From NCBI RefSeq assembly GCF_008017535.1, contig NZ_VRUA01000015.1, forward strand, positions 1 to 64,000: a DNA stretch of 64,000 nucleotides, given 5' to 3'. The position numbers and the translations under genes are program-made. Of the stretch, positions 36,148 to 44,931 are shown one piece after another. Positions within the stretch are counted from its first letter, which is position 1; every line of letters starts with the position of its first letter. Origin of the DNA: Ottowia flava. GTDB taxonomy: Bacteria > Pseudomonadota > Gammaproteobacteria > Burkholderiales > Burkholderiaceae_C. Under the pieces are notes generated by a model. That model was not told where the DNA came from, did no database searches, and saw nothing but the letters and a program-made list of their open reading frames with translations.

Positions 36148-37985
36148 GCGCCCTGCTCCTGTGCGCCGCCGACTTCGTGCGCGAAATAGCGTTGCACACT
36201 GCGCACCGGGTTGGGCGCAGCCTGGCCCAAGCCGCAGATGGAGGCGTCGGCCATCACGGTGTTCAGGTCTTCCAACGTAACGTTGTCCCACTGCGGCGAC
36301 TCCATCAGCAGCGCCGCCTTCGCCGTGCCGACGCGGCAAGGTGTGCACTGGCCGCAGCTTTCGTCGGCGAAGAACCGCATCATCGACAGCGCCGCGTCGC
36401 GCGCGCGGTCCTGGTCGCTGAGCACGATCACCGCCGCACTGCCGATGAAGCCGCCGTGCGGCTGCAGTGTGTCGAAGTCCAGCGGCACGTCGGCCAGGCT
36501 GGCCGGGAAGATGCCGCCGCTGGCGCCGCCGGGCAGGTAGGCGTAGAGCTGGTGGCCCTCGGCCATGCCGCCGCAGTGTTCGTCGATCAGCTCGCGCAGC
36601 GTGATGCCGGCCGGGGCCAGCTTCACGCCCGGCTCACGCACGCGCCCGCTGACGCTGAAACTGCGCAGGCCTTTGCGCCCGTGGCGGCCGTGGCCGGCAA
36701 ACCAGTCCGGCCCCCGCGTCAGGATGTCGCGCAGCCAGTGCAGCGTTTCCATGTTGTGCTCCAGCGTGGGGCGGCCGAACAGGCCGATCTCGGCGATGTA
36801 GGGCGGGCGCAGGCGCGGCTCGCCGCGTTGGCCCTCCACGCTTTCGATCATGGCGCTTTCTTCACCGCAGATGTACGCCCCCGCGCCGCGCCGCAGCTCG
36901 ATCGGCGGCACCGGCAGGTCCAGCGCGGGCGCGGCGGCCTGCAAATCCGCAATGGCGCGGCGCAGGATGGCGTGGCATTCGGGGTATTCGTCGCGCAGGT
37001 AGATGTAGATCGCCTGGCAGCCCACCACCTGCGCGGTGATCAGCGCGCCTTCCAGAAAGCGGTGCGGGTCGCGTTCCAGGTAGTAACGGTCTTTGAAGGT
37101 GCCGGGCTCGCCTTCGTCGATGTTGATGGCCAGCACGCCGAAGGCGCCGGGCGCGGCGCCAGACGGCGTGATGGGCCAACCCGGCAGTGGCGCGACCGGC
37201 TGCTGCGCGTGCCGCTCGGCGAGCGCCCGCACGAAATCGCGCACGATGCGCCACTTGCGCCCGGTGGGAAAGCCTGCGCCGCCCAGACCGCGCAGACCGC
37301 CGTGGTCCAACGCTTGCAACACGGCGTCGTGGCCCAGCTCGCCGCGCGCCACGCGCTGCGCGGTGGCGTAGCCGCCGTCCGCTTGGTACGCCGCCATCGC
37401 TATCACATCAGGAGCTGGTTGCGCAGTTGCAGCACCGGCTGCAGCCGCTTTCTTTACCAAATCCTCCAGAACGGCGGCACTGGCATGGCCGATGCCTTGG
37501 GTCTGTCCGTCCACCGTCAGCAGCGCGGCGGGCGCCTGCTCGCAGCGGCCCATGCAGGGGCCTCGCAGCACCCGCACGTCTTTCCCGGCATCGGCGCCCA
37601 GCGCGTCGGTCAGGCGCGCGATCAGCGCTTCGGCACCCGCCAACTGGCAGCTGAGCGAATCGCACACGCGCAGGGTGACGCGCGCGGGCGTGGCGTCGTC
37701 CTTCAGCACTTCAAAGTGGTGGTAGAAGGTCGCGACCTCGTACACCTCGGCCATGCCCAGGCGCATCAGCGCGGCCAGCGCAACCAGGTGGCGTTCAAAC
37801 AAGCCGCCATGGCGGTCGTTCAACCGGTGCAGGTATTCGATCAGCAGGTCGCGGCGGTAGCCTTCCGCGGGCGGCTCGCCGATCAGCGCGACGACGTCTT
37901 CGCGCGCGGCATCCGTCGGCTGGCGCCCCTTGAGCTGGTGGCGCGGGCGTCGCGGATGAATTTTGATGCTTGTCTCCGTGGGCAT
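36144..37985 (-). CDS. Formate dehydrogenase fused gamma-beta (NuoE-NuoF type) diaphorase subunit
   Basis: 613 residues from ATG 37985 (MPTETSIKIHPRR); an ATG 9 bp upstream is also possible. Residues 1-170 are NuoE/FdsG-like, with [2Fe-2S] cysteines in CDSLSCQ and CMGRCEQAP. Residues from about 200 are NuoF/FdsB-like: FMN/NADH binding in GLGGAGFPTGRKW, GEPGTFKDR, GAYICGEESAMIES, and [4Fe-4S] in ESCGQCTPCRVGT. It passes electrons from FdsA to NAD+. The two halves are joined by an Ala/Pro linker that matches repeat R13. No FdsD-like gene is seen next to fdsA. Confidence 0.93.
   Translation of the reverse strand: MPTETSIKIHPRRPRHQLKGRQPTDAAREDVVALIGEPPAEGYRRDLLIEYLHRLNDRHGGLFERHLVALAALMRLGMAEVYEVATFYHHFEVLKDDATPARVTLRVCDSLSCQLAGAEALIARLTDALGADAGKDVRVLRGPCMGRCEQAPAALLTVDGQTQGIGHASAAVLEDLVKKAAAAGAATAQPAPDVIAMAAYQADGGYATAQRVARGELGHDAVLQALDHGGLRGLGGAGFPTGRKWRIVRDFVRALAERHAQQPVAPLPGWPITPSGAAPGAFGVLAINIDEGEPGTFKDRYYLERDPHRFLEGALITAQVVGCQAIYIYLRDEYPECHAILRRAIADLQAAAPALDLPVPPIELRRGAGAYICGEESAMIESVEGQRGEPRLRPPYIAEIGLFGRPTLEHNMETLHWLRDILTRGPDWFAGHGRHGRKGLRSFSVSGRVREPGVKLAPAGITLRELIDEHCGGMAEGHQLYAYLPGGASGGIFPASLADVPLDFDTLQPHGGFIGSAAVIVLSDQDRARDAALSMMRFFADESCGQCTPCRVGTAKAALLMESPQWDNVTLEDLNTVMADASICGLGQAAPNPVRSVQRYFAHEVGGAQEQGA
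37402..37461 (+). repeat. Dispersed repeat copy R13 (diverged), diaphorase linker
   Basis: The weakest in-frame copy: GGAGCTGGTTGCGCAGTTG, CCGGCTGCAGCCGCTTTC. Support comes from the reading frame: AAAAGAATAQPAPDVI sits in the same register as R10 and R12. Confidence 0.6.
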
Positions 37986-38302
37986 GACATGCATTATTGT
38001 GCAAATAAGCAGGTAGTGGTGGGATTTGCGCGACGGTCCGCTCGTTTCCCAAGGCAGGGCTCGCAAGATGACTGTACCGAGGACGCTCGCAACGGGCTCA
38101 GGGTACCGGAACGAAGAGCCTTCGGTGCGCCATGCCGAGAGAAATGGTCACGCGTTGGCCGCACCGCCACCTTTTCGCCCAGCCGAAGTGAGCGCCAGCG
38201 CCTCCAGCGCGCCGCAACCGGCGCAAGGATGCCCCGCGACGGTCCGGACGGCCGCTGCGACAGGTCATACTGGCATCTCCCACAACACCGAGGAGACAAG
38301 CC
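37986..38302. other. Intergenic region between divergent formate dehydrogenase and ABC binding-protein genes
   Basis: 317 bp without a gene. It must hold the promoters of both divergent genes. An AT-rich stretch TGCATTATTGTGCAAATAAGC (37990-38011) lies just before the diaphorase start and is the best candidate for its -10 region. I see no repeat copy and no clear operator. Confidence 0.45.
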
Positions 38303-39214
38303 ATGAACCGAACGCTAGGCGTCAGCCCCATGAAATGGATCGCCGCCCTGTGTCTTTCCGCACTCGCCGTCGGTGCACACGCGCAGGGCGCGGGCGGCAC
38401 GCTGGAGAAGATCCGCAGCAGCGGCAAGGCCGTGATCGGCGTGCGCGAAGCTTCGCCGCCCATGGCCTATGCGCTGGGCGCGCACGAGAAGTTCACGGGC
38501 TACCACGTTGAACTGTGCGAGCGCATCCTGCGCAAGCTGGCGCCGCAGGCCAAGTTCGAATACTTCGCGATGACGCCGCAGAACACCATGCCGCTGGTGC
38601 AGAACGGCACCGTGGACATCGGCTGTGGCCCGGCCACCAACACGCTGGTGCGTCAGCAGCAGGTGGCGTTTGCCGTCACCACCTACATCAGCCAGGTCCG
38701 CATGGCCGTGCGCGCCGACTCCGGCATCACCGAATGGAAGCAGCTGGACGGCAAGACCGCGTCGGCCACCACCGGCACCACCGCCGTGCAGCTGCTGCGC
38801 AAGCTGGAACGCGACCTGAACATCAAGGTCAACGTCGCGCAGCAGAAGGACAACATCGAAAGCCTGCTATCGGTGGAGACCGGCCGCGCGGTGGCCTTCG
38901 TGCTGGACGACAACCTGCTGGCCGGCATCGTGGCCAACTCGCGCGACCCCAAGCAGTTCCGCCTGGTCGGCACCTCGCTGCAGTCCGAGCCCATCGCCAT
39001 CCTGTTCCGCAAGGACGACCCGGCTTTCAAGCAGGCGGTGGACGCCGAGCTGAAGGCCATGACGGCGTCGGGCGAGATGGCCAAGCACTACGACAAGTGG
39101 TTCATGCAGCCCATCCCGCCGCGCAACACCAGCCTGAACCTGCCGCTCAGCGACGCCCTGAAAGCGCTGTTCGCCAAGCCCAACGACGAGCCCCTGGAAA
39201 GCTACAACAAATAG
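38303..39214 (+). CDS. ABC transporter substrate-binding protein, amino acid type
   Basis: 303-residue periplasmic binding protein (SBP_bac_3 family, GltI-like) with signal peptide WIAALCLSALAVGAHA. Core blocks are SSGKAVIGVREASPPMAYAL, YHVELCERILRKL, NGTVDIGCGPATNT and DGKTASATTGTTAVQLLRKL. Relatives bind glutamate/aspartate. RBS GAGGAG is 8 nt before the ATG. No permease or ATPase is encoded next to it; the following gene is a ureG relic on the other strand. The stop codon TAG is the first triplet of repeat R14. Confidence 0.92.
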   Translation: MNRTLGVSPMKWIAALCLSALAVGAHAQGAGGTLEKIRSSGKAVIGVREASPPMAYALGAHEKFTGYHVELCERILRKLAPQAKFEYFAMTPQNTMPLVQNGTVDIGCGPATNTLVRQQQVAFAVTTYISQVRMAVRADSGITEWKQLDGKTASATTGTTAVQLLRKLERDLNIKVNVAQQKDNIESLLSVETGRAVAFVLDDNLLAGIVANSRDPKQFRLVGTSLQSEPIAILFRKDDPAFKQAVDAELKAMTASGEMAKHYDKWFMQPIPPRNTSLNLPLSDALKALFAKPNDEPLESYNK

Positions 39215-39260
39215 AGCTGCCAGCGAAGGTGGCTGTAGGGCCTGCGGCCGATCAGGCTTG
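39203..39260 (+). repeat. Dispersed repeat copy R14 joining two gene ends
   Basis: ATAGAGCTGCCAGCGAAGG, GGCTGTAGGGC and GCGGCCGATCAG are kept. Its TAG is the stop codon of the binding-protein gene and its GATCAG contains the stop (TGA, minus strand) of the ureG relic. The repeat thus forms the ends of two convergent reading frames. Confidence 0.82.
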
Positions 39261-39684
39261 CAGCAGGCCTTTCTGCTCGATGAACTGGATGACCTCCTGC
39301 AGACCACTCTGGGTCTTCAGGTTGGTCATGACGAAGGGCTTCATGCCCTGCGGCGTGCTGCGCATGCGCTCGGTGTCGCTCTTCATCACGTCGAGGTTGG
39401 CGCCCACATGCGGCGCCAGGTCGGTCTTGTTGATGACGAACAGGTCGCTCTTGGTGATGCCGGGGCCGCCCTTGCGCGGAATCTTCTCGCCCGCCGCGAC
39501 GTCGATCACGTAGATCGTCAGATCGCTGAGTTCCGGGCTGAAGGTGGCGGCCAGGTTGTCGCCGCCACTTTCGACGAAGACGATGTCGGCATCGGGAAAC
39601 TCGCCCAGCATGCGGTCGATGGCCTCCAAGTTGAGGACGCGTCCTCTCGAATCGCCGTGTGCGGGCAGCCGCCCATTTGCACGG
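39252..39684 (-). pseudogene. ureG: Urease accessory GTPase UreG, truncated and frameshifted
   Basis: The C-terminal two thirds of UreG are readable: [38 protein letters not shown] and [18 protein letters not shown]. Upstream, [13 protein letters not shown] is in another frame; restoring one base near 39634 (TCC-ATC-AAC-TTG) would rejoin it as [12 protein letters not shown]. The N-terminal GTP-binding P-loop part is missing: before 39684 the sequence is unrelated. No other urease gene is in the window. The gene is therefore a relic of a lost urease cluster. Confidence 0.88.
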
Positions 39685-39900
39685 CTGCGTGTTCATCCAG
39701 GGAGTGCTGAAGCAACCGGTTTGGCTTGACAACCTCCATCTTGCTTCGACATGCTCCTGGTCCCAAACAGGCACTCATCATGCCGGGCGCGCTGTTCCCA
39801 AACGGTTCGAAATCCTTGGATAGGGTCACTGACCATCTGCATCCCCATTCTGATCGCAGCCACCTCACGCGCTACGCCGGCCGCCATGCACAATCCCTGA

Positions 39901-41451
39901 ATGCCCTACCGCCTGGACCTGAACTGCACGCAACCGCTGTTCGACGTGGCGGCCACGCGCCGCTTGGAACAGGCGGCCATGGCGGCGCTGCCGGCAAACA
40001 CGCTGATGCAGCGCGCAGGTCTGGCCGTGGCGCGGCTGGCGCTGGCCGTGGCGCCGCACGCGCGCACGGTGTGGATCGCGTGCGGGCCGGGCAACAACGG
40101 CGGCGACGGGCTGGAGGCGGCCCTGCACCTGCAGCGCTGGGGGAAGGCGCCTTGGGTTACCTGGGCCGGCGACCCGGAGCGCGCGCCAGCAGACGCACGC
40201 GCGGCCTGGGCGCGGGCACAGGCGGCCGGTGTGCGGCTGGCCGATGCGCCGCCGCCTTTGTCGGCGCTGGGGCCGCAGGACTTGTGCGTGGACGCGCTGC
40301 TGGGCATTGGCGCGGCGCGGCCGGTAAGCGGACGGATGGCCGAGTGGCTGGCGCACATGGCGGCCAGCGCGGCGACGCGCCTGGCGGTCGATGTGCCGAG
40401 CGGATTGAACGCCGACACGGGCATATTCTCCGCACCGGATACTCCTGAAATCGTAGCTGTCTGCGCAAGCAGCACTAGGGCCATCGGCATTTTTGATTCA
40501 TATTCTCGGCGCCACACGCTGAGCCTGCTAACGCTCAAACCCGGCCTGTTCACCGCCGACGGGCGAGACGCTTGCGGACATCTGTGGCACGACGACCTGG
40601 GCGTCGCTGCCGACGAAGCGCCAACGGCTTGGCTGAACGGCGCGCCGGCCGCCGCCGTGCGGCCGCACGCCAGCCACAAGGGCACGTTTGGCGACGTGGC
40701 GGTGATCGGCGGTGAAGTGGACGCCGCCGGTGGCATGGCGATGGCGGGCGCTGCCCTGCTGGCTGGCCGCGCGGCGCTGCACGCGGGCGCGGGGCGCGTT
40801 TACGACAGCCTGCTGAATCAGTCACCGCACGGTGCCGCGCCGCTGCTGGACGTGACGCAGCCCGAATTGATGTTCCGCTGCGTCGAATTGCTGGACCTGC
40901 CGCACCTCACCGTCGTCTGCGGCTGTGGCGGCGGTGACGCAGTGGCGGGCGTGCTGCCGGCCGTGCTGGCGCAGGCCGCGCGCCTGGTGCTGGACGCCGA
41001 TGGCCTGAACGCCGTGGCGGCCGACGCGGCCCTGCAGCGCGCGCTGCGCGAGCGGGCGGCGCACGCCCATCAACCCACCGTGCTGACCCCGCACCCGCTG
41101 GAGGCCGCGCGCCTGCTGGCCACCACCACCGCCGACGTGCAGCGCGACCGACTGGCGGCGGTGCAGGCCTTGGCCAAGCGCTTTGGCGCGGTGGTCGTGC
41201 TGAAGGGCAGCGGCAGCGTGATCGCCGCGCCGGGCACCGCGCCTCGCATCAACCCCACCGGCAACGCGCGTCTGGCCACCGGCGGCACGGGCGACGTGCT
41301 GGCTGGCCTGGTCGGTGCGCGCTTGGCGGCGGGCGCGGACGCTTTCGGCGCCGCTTGCGCGGCCGTGTACCAGCACGGCGCGGTGGCGGATGCGTGGCCA
41401 GTGGGTCAGACCTTGACGGCCAGCGCGCTGGCGCAAGCGCTGAAGGCGTGA
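39901..41451 (+). CDS. nnrD: Bifunctional NAD(P)H-hydrate epimerase/ADP-dependent dehydratase
   Basis: Repairs hydrated NADH/NADPH: the N-terminal YjeF_N domain (residues 1 to about 230) epimerises, the C-terminal carbohydrate-kinase-like domain dehydrates using ADP. Landmarks are GPGNNGGDGLEAALHL, DVPSGLNADTG, VDALLGIG in the first domain and HASHKGTFGDVAVIGG, NPTGNARLATGGTGDVLAGL in the second. Repeat R15 adds about 20 residues (EIVAVCASSTRAIGIFDSYS, residues 182-201) between DVPSGLNADTGIFS and the strand HTLSLLTLKPGLFT. 516 residues in total. Confidence 0.94.
   Translation: MPYRLDLNCTQPLFDVAATRRLEQAAMAALPANTLMQRAGLAVARLALAVAPHARTVWIACGPGNNGGDGLEAALHLQRWGKAPWVTWAGDPERAPADARAAWARAQAAGVRLADAPPPLSALGPQDLCVDALLGIGAARPVSGRMAEWLAHMAASAATRLAVDVPSGLNADTGIFSAPDTPEIVAVCASSTRAIGIFDSYSRRHTLSLLTLKPGLFTADGRDACGHLWHDDLGVAADEAPTAWLNGAPAAAVRPHASHKGTFGDVAVIGGEVDAAGGMAMAGAALLAGRAALHAGAGRVYDSLLNQSPHGAAPLLDVTQPELMFRCVELLDLPHLTVVCGCGGGDAVAGVLPAVLAQAARLVLDADGLNAVAADAALQRALRERAAHAHQPTVLTPHPLEAARLLATTTADVQRDRLAAVQALAKRFGAVVVLKGSGSVIAAPGTAPRINPTGNARLATGGTGDVLAGLVGARLAAGADAFGAACAAVYQHGAVADAWPVGQTLTASALAQALKA
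40445..40506 (+). repeat. Dispersed repeat copy R15, inside nnrD
   Basis: In-frame sense copy: AATCGTAGCTGTCTGCGCAA, ACTAGGGCCATCGGCATTTTTGATTCA (40471-40500 region). Read as GTA-GCT-GTC-TGC-GCA, the same frame as R17 and R18; TAGGG becomes ACT-AGG. Confidence 0.85.
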
Positions 41452-41491
41452 CGCGATGGCGGCAAGGCCGCCGCGGCCGCCTACCAGCCCA

Positions 41492-42256
41492 TCAACCGCG
41501 CCCGACGAAGGGCATCTTGGTCGCCATGACGGTGTGGAACAGCACGTTCACGTCCAGCGGCAAATTGGCCATGTGCAGCACCGCCTGGCCGACCTGCGCC
41601 ACGTCCATCATTGGCTCGACGGCGATCTCGCCATTGGCCTGCGGCACGCCCTTGGCCATGCGCGCGGCCAACTCGGTCATGGCGTTGCCGACGTCGATCT
41701 GGCCCACGGCGATGTCCCACCGGCGTCCGTCCAGCGCGGCGGTCTTGGTCAGGCCTTTGACCGCGTGCTTGGTCGCCGTGTAAGCGGCCGAGTTGGGCCG
41801 CGGCGTGGTGGCCGAGATGGAGCCGTTGTTGATGATGCGGCCACCCTGCGGCGTTTGCGCCTTCATGGTGCGAAAGGCCTGCTGCAGGCAGAAGAACATG
41901 CCGTTCAGGTTGACGTCGACCACGCCCCGCCATTGCTCGGGCGTCCAGTCTTCAAACGGGCCGGGCGGGTTGTTGACGCCCGCGTTGTTGAACAGCAAAT
42001 CGACCCGGCCAAAGCGCGCCACGGTCTGGTCGAACAGCGCTTTCACTTCGGCCGGCTGGCTGACGTCGGTCGGCACGGCCAACGCGCGGTCGCCCGCGCC
42101 GGATTCGGCCGCCACGGCCTGCAGCGGCTCGGCCCTGCGCCCGGCCAGGGCGACTTGCCAGCCGTCGTTCAGCAGAGCCAGCGCCGCCGCGCGGCCAATA
42201 CCGCTGCCGGCGCCCGTCACGATGGCCACGCGGGCCGGGGGCGAAGTCGTGTTCAT
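41492..42256 (-). CDS. Short-chain dehydrogenase/reductase
   Basis: 254-residue classical SDR. The nucleotide-binding motif is [10 protein letters not shown] (residues 15-24), the Asn is in NNAG, and the catalytic Ser/Tyr/Lys are in NNGSISATT and YTATKHAVK. The arginines after the second strand (AGRRAEPL) suggest NADP(H) preference. Substrate unknown. The start ATG 42256 is preceded by GAGGG, which begins right where repeat R16 ends. Confidence 0.92.
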   Translation of the reverse strand: MNTTSPPARVAIVTGAGSGIGRAAALALLNDGWQVALAGRRAEPLQAVAAESGAGDRALAVPTDVSQPAEVKALFDQTVARFGRVDLLFNNAGVNNPPGPFEDWTPEQWRGVVDVNLNGMFFCLQQAFRTMKAQTPQGGRIINNGSISATTPRPNSAAYTATKHAVKGLTKTAALDGRRWDIAVGQIDVGNAMTELAARMAKGVPQANGEIAVEPMMDVAQVGQAVLHMANLPLDVNVLFHTVMATKMPFVGRG

Positions 42257-42264
42257 GAAACCCT

Positions 42265-42332
42265 CATTTCAAGCAAAAACGGCCTGCAGCGCTACAACCA
42301 CCTGCGCGACCAGCTACTCACTTCATAGCGAA
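42265..42332 (-). repeat. Dispersed repeat copy R16
   Basis: Among the best-preserved copies: GAGTAGCTGGTCGCGCAGG, GGTTGTAGCGC, GCAGGCCGTTTTTGCTTGAAA. It lies just upstream of the SDR start, same direction, with the ribosome binding site at its border. Confidence 0.92.
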
Positions 42333-42406
42333 ACGTGTCGCCATCCAAGCGACGCTGCAGCGGCCAGCGGCCCAGCGATGCACCGCACGGCGCGCGCCAC
42401 CGTACC

Positions 42407-44725
42407 TTAACGGCGCGACTTGCGCGACTTGGCGCTGCCCTTCGCACTGGGCTTGCCAGCGCCGCCCTTGGCGCGCGCCGCGGCCTTCTTGACCGAGGCG
42501 CGCAAGGCGTCGATCGGCGACGGCGTGGGGCGCGAGCGGTCGTTGCCGCGCTCGGCATCGCGCGCCTTGCGGGCGGCGCGCTTGGCCGACTGCTTGGCGG
42601 GGGCGCCCCGTTCACCGGCGTTGCCGCCAGCGTTCTTGCCCTGGCCGGTGCGCGTGCCCAGCTCGTCGCCTTCGTTGACCAGGCGGAAGTCGATCTTGCG
42701 ACCGTCCAGGTCGACACGGCTGACCTGCACGCGCACCTTGGTGCCGATGGCGTAGCGGATGCCGGTGCGTTCACCGCGCAGCTCCTGACGCACCTCGTCG
42801 AAGCGGAAGTACTCGCCGCCCAGTTCGGTGATGTGCACCAGGCCTTCGACGTACAGGTCGCCCAGCGTAACGAACAGGCCGAAGCTGGTCGCGGCCGACA
42901 CGGTGCCGTTGAACTCTTCGCCCAGGTGCTCCTTCATGTACTTGCACTTAAGCCAGGCCTCGACGTCGCGGCTGGCCTCGTCGGCGCGGCGCTCGTTGGC
43001 GCTACAGTGCAGGCCTGCGGCTTCCCAGGCCAGCATCTCTTCGGACAGGCGCTTGGGCGGTTGGTCGTCGTCTTGGCGGCGCGCGGCGCTCTGCTTTTGC
43101 AAGCGGCGGCTGAGCTTCTCATGCGCCTCGCCGGGCGTCGGCAGCGCGGGCAGCTGGTACTTCTGCTTGCCCAGAATCGCCTTGATGACGCGGTGCACCA
43201 GCAAATCGGGGTAGCGCCTGATCGGGCTGGTGAAATGCGTGTAGGCCTCGTAGCCCAGGCCGAAGTGGCCGCTGTTGACGGGCGTGTAGATCGCCTGGCT
43301 CATCGAGCGCAGCAGCATCATGTGGATCTGCTCGGCGTCGGGCCGGTCCTTGGTGGCGTCGGCGATGCGCTGGAATTCGCCCGGGTGCGGATCGTCACTG
43401 ATCGACAGGCCCAGGCCCAGCACCTTCAGGTAGGCACGCAGGATGTCCTGCTTTTCGGGCGTGGGGCCTTCGTGCACGCGGTACAGGCCCGGGTGCTTGC
43501 TGCCCAGGATGAAGTCGGCGCTGCAGGTGTTCGCGGCCAACATGCATTCCTCGATCAGGCGGTGCGCGTCGTTGCGGGTGCGCGGTTCGATGCGTTCGAT
43601 GCGGCCGGACTCATCACAGACGATCTGCGTTTCCACGGTGTCGAAGTCCACCGCGCCGCGTGCGTGGCGCGCCTTGAGCAACGCGCTGAAGACGTCGTGC
43701 AGGTTCAGCAAATCCTGCACGCGGTCCTTGCGGCGCGCCGCTTCGGGGCCGCGCGTGTTGGCCAGGATGGCGGCGACTTCGGTGTAGGTGAAGCGCGCGT
43801 GGCTGTGCATCACCGCCGGGTAAAACTGGTAGGCGTGCACGTCGCCCTTGGCGGTGATCAGCATGTCGCACACCATGCACAGGCGGTCGACGTCGGGGTT
43901 GAGCGAGCACAGGCCGTTGCTCAGCTTCTCGGGCAGCATGGGGATCACGCGGCGCGGGAAGTAGACGCTGGTGGCGCGGTCGTACGCATCGATGTCGATC
44001 GGGCTGCCGGTCTTGACGTAGTGGCTGACGTCCGCAATGGCCACCAGCACGCGCCAGCCATTGGGCTTCTTGCCGCGGCCGGTGACGACGGCGGGCTCGC
44101 AGTACACGGCGTCGTCAAAGTCGCGCGCGTCTTCACCGTCGATGGTGCACAGCGGCACATCGGTCAGGTCGATGCGGCCGCCCCAGTCGCCCTTTTGCAC
44201 GGTGTCGGGCAAGGCGCGCGCCTCGGCCAGCGCGCCGGGCGAGAACTCGTGCGGCACGCCGTACTTGCGCACGGCGATCTCGATCTCCATGCCGGGGTCG
44301 TCGATGTCGCCCAGCACTTCGCGCACGCGGCCGGTGGGCTGGCCGTACAGCGCGGGCGGCTCGGTCAATTCGACGACGACCACCTGCCCCGTCTTGGCCG
44401 CGCCGATGCCCGCCTTGGGAATCAGCACGTCCTGCCCATAGCGCTTGTCTTCGGGCGCCACCAGCCAGATGCCGCCCTCGTTCAGCAGGCGGCCGATGAT
44501 CGGGTGCGGCGGGCGTTCCACGATCTCCACCACGCGGCCTTCAGGGCGCCCGCGGCGGTCGTAACGCACCACGCGCACCTTCACGCGGTCGCGGTGCAGC
44601 ACCGCGCGCATCTCGTTGGGCGGCAGGTACAAATCGGGCGAACCATCGTCGGGCGTCACGAAACCGTGCCCGTCCCGATGGCCTTGAACCACTCCCTCAA
44701 TTTCTTCTAACAACGTATTGCTCAT
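42407..44725 (-). CDS. rnr: Ribonuclease R
   Basis: 772-residue processive 3'-5' exoribonuclease of the RNB family, active on structured RNA. An OB-fold cold-shock part (YLPPNEMRAVLHRDRVKV) is followed by the RNB catalytic domain with IDGEDARDFDDAVYC carrying the metal-binding aspartates. FTSPIRRYPDLLVHRVI and an S1 domain (GEEFNGTVSAATSFGLFVTL) follow. A Lys/Arg/Ala-rich C-terminal tail completes the protein, as usual for RNase R but not RNase II. Its start codon overlaps the -35 box of the divergent tRNA-Leu promoter. Confidence 0.96.
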   Translation of the reverse strand: MSNTLLEEIEGVVQGHRDGHGFVTPDDGSPDLYLPPNEMRAVLHRDRVKVRVVRYDRRGRPEGRVVEIVERPPHPIIGRLLNEGGIWLVAPEDKRYGQDVLIPKAGIGAAKTGQVVVVELTEPPALYGQPTGRVREVLGDIDDPGMEIEIAVRKYGVPHEFSPGALAEARALPDTVQKGDWGGRIDLTDVPLCTIDGEDARDFDDAVYCEPAVVTGRGKKPNGWRVLVAIADVSHYVKTGSPIDIDAYDRATSVYFPRRVIPMLPEKLSNGLCSLNPDVDRLCMVCDMLITAKGDVHAYQFYPAVMHSHARFTYTEVAAILANTRGPEAARRKDRVQDLLNLHDVFSALLKARHARGAVDFDTVETQIVCDESGRIERIEPRTRNDAHRLIEECMLAANTCSADFILGSKHPGLYRVHEGPTPEKQDILRAYLKVLGLGLSISDDPHPGEFQRIADATKDRPDAEQIHMMLLRSMSQAIYTPVNSGHFGLGYEAYTHFTSPIRRYPDLLVHRVIKAILGKQKYQLPALPTPGEAHEKLSRRLQKQSAARRQDDDQPPKRLSEEMLAWEAAGLHCSANERRADEASRDVEAWLKCKYMKEHLGEEFNGTVSAATSFGLFVTLGDLYVEGLVHITELGGEYFRFDEVRQELRGERTGIRYAIGTKVRVQVSRVDLDGRKIDFRLVNEGDELGTRTGQGKNAGGNAGERGAPAKQSAKRAARKARDAERGNDRSRPTPSPIDALRASVKKAAARAKGGAGKPSAKGSAKSRKSRR

Positions 44726-44747
44726 ATGGATTTTTTTGGTATAGAAT
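44718..44747 (+). promoter_or_regulatory. Promoter of tRNA-Leu
   Basis: -35 TTGCTC (44718-44723) and -10 TAGAAT (44742-44747) with an 18-bp AT-rich spacer, 14 bp before the mature tRNA. The start codon of rnr on the other strand overlaps the -35 box. Confidence 0.7.
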
Positions 44748-44761
44748 CTCGGATTCCTGAT

Positions 44762-44846
<85 letters not shown>

Positions 44847-44857
44847 AAATTTGATGA

Positions 44858-44888
44858 GGGTCTGCACTGCAAGGTGCAGACCCTTTTT
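44858..44888 (+). terminator. Rho-independent terminator of tRNA-Leu
   Basis: Perfect 10-bp stem GGGTCTGCAC / GTGCAGACCC with a 6-nt loop followed by TTTTT, 11 bp after the tRNA. Confidence 0.9.
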
Positions 44889-44895
44889 CAATGCT

Positions 44896-44931
44896 GCCGC
44901 CTTGTTCTGACGAACGGGGCGGCTTTTTTTT
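44896..44931 (+). terminator. Second tandem terminator
   Basis: GCCGCCTTGTTC, loop TGAC, GAACGGGGCGGC (two G-U pairs) followed by eight T. Directly follows the first terminator, giving tandem termination after tRNA-Leu. Confidence 0.8.
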
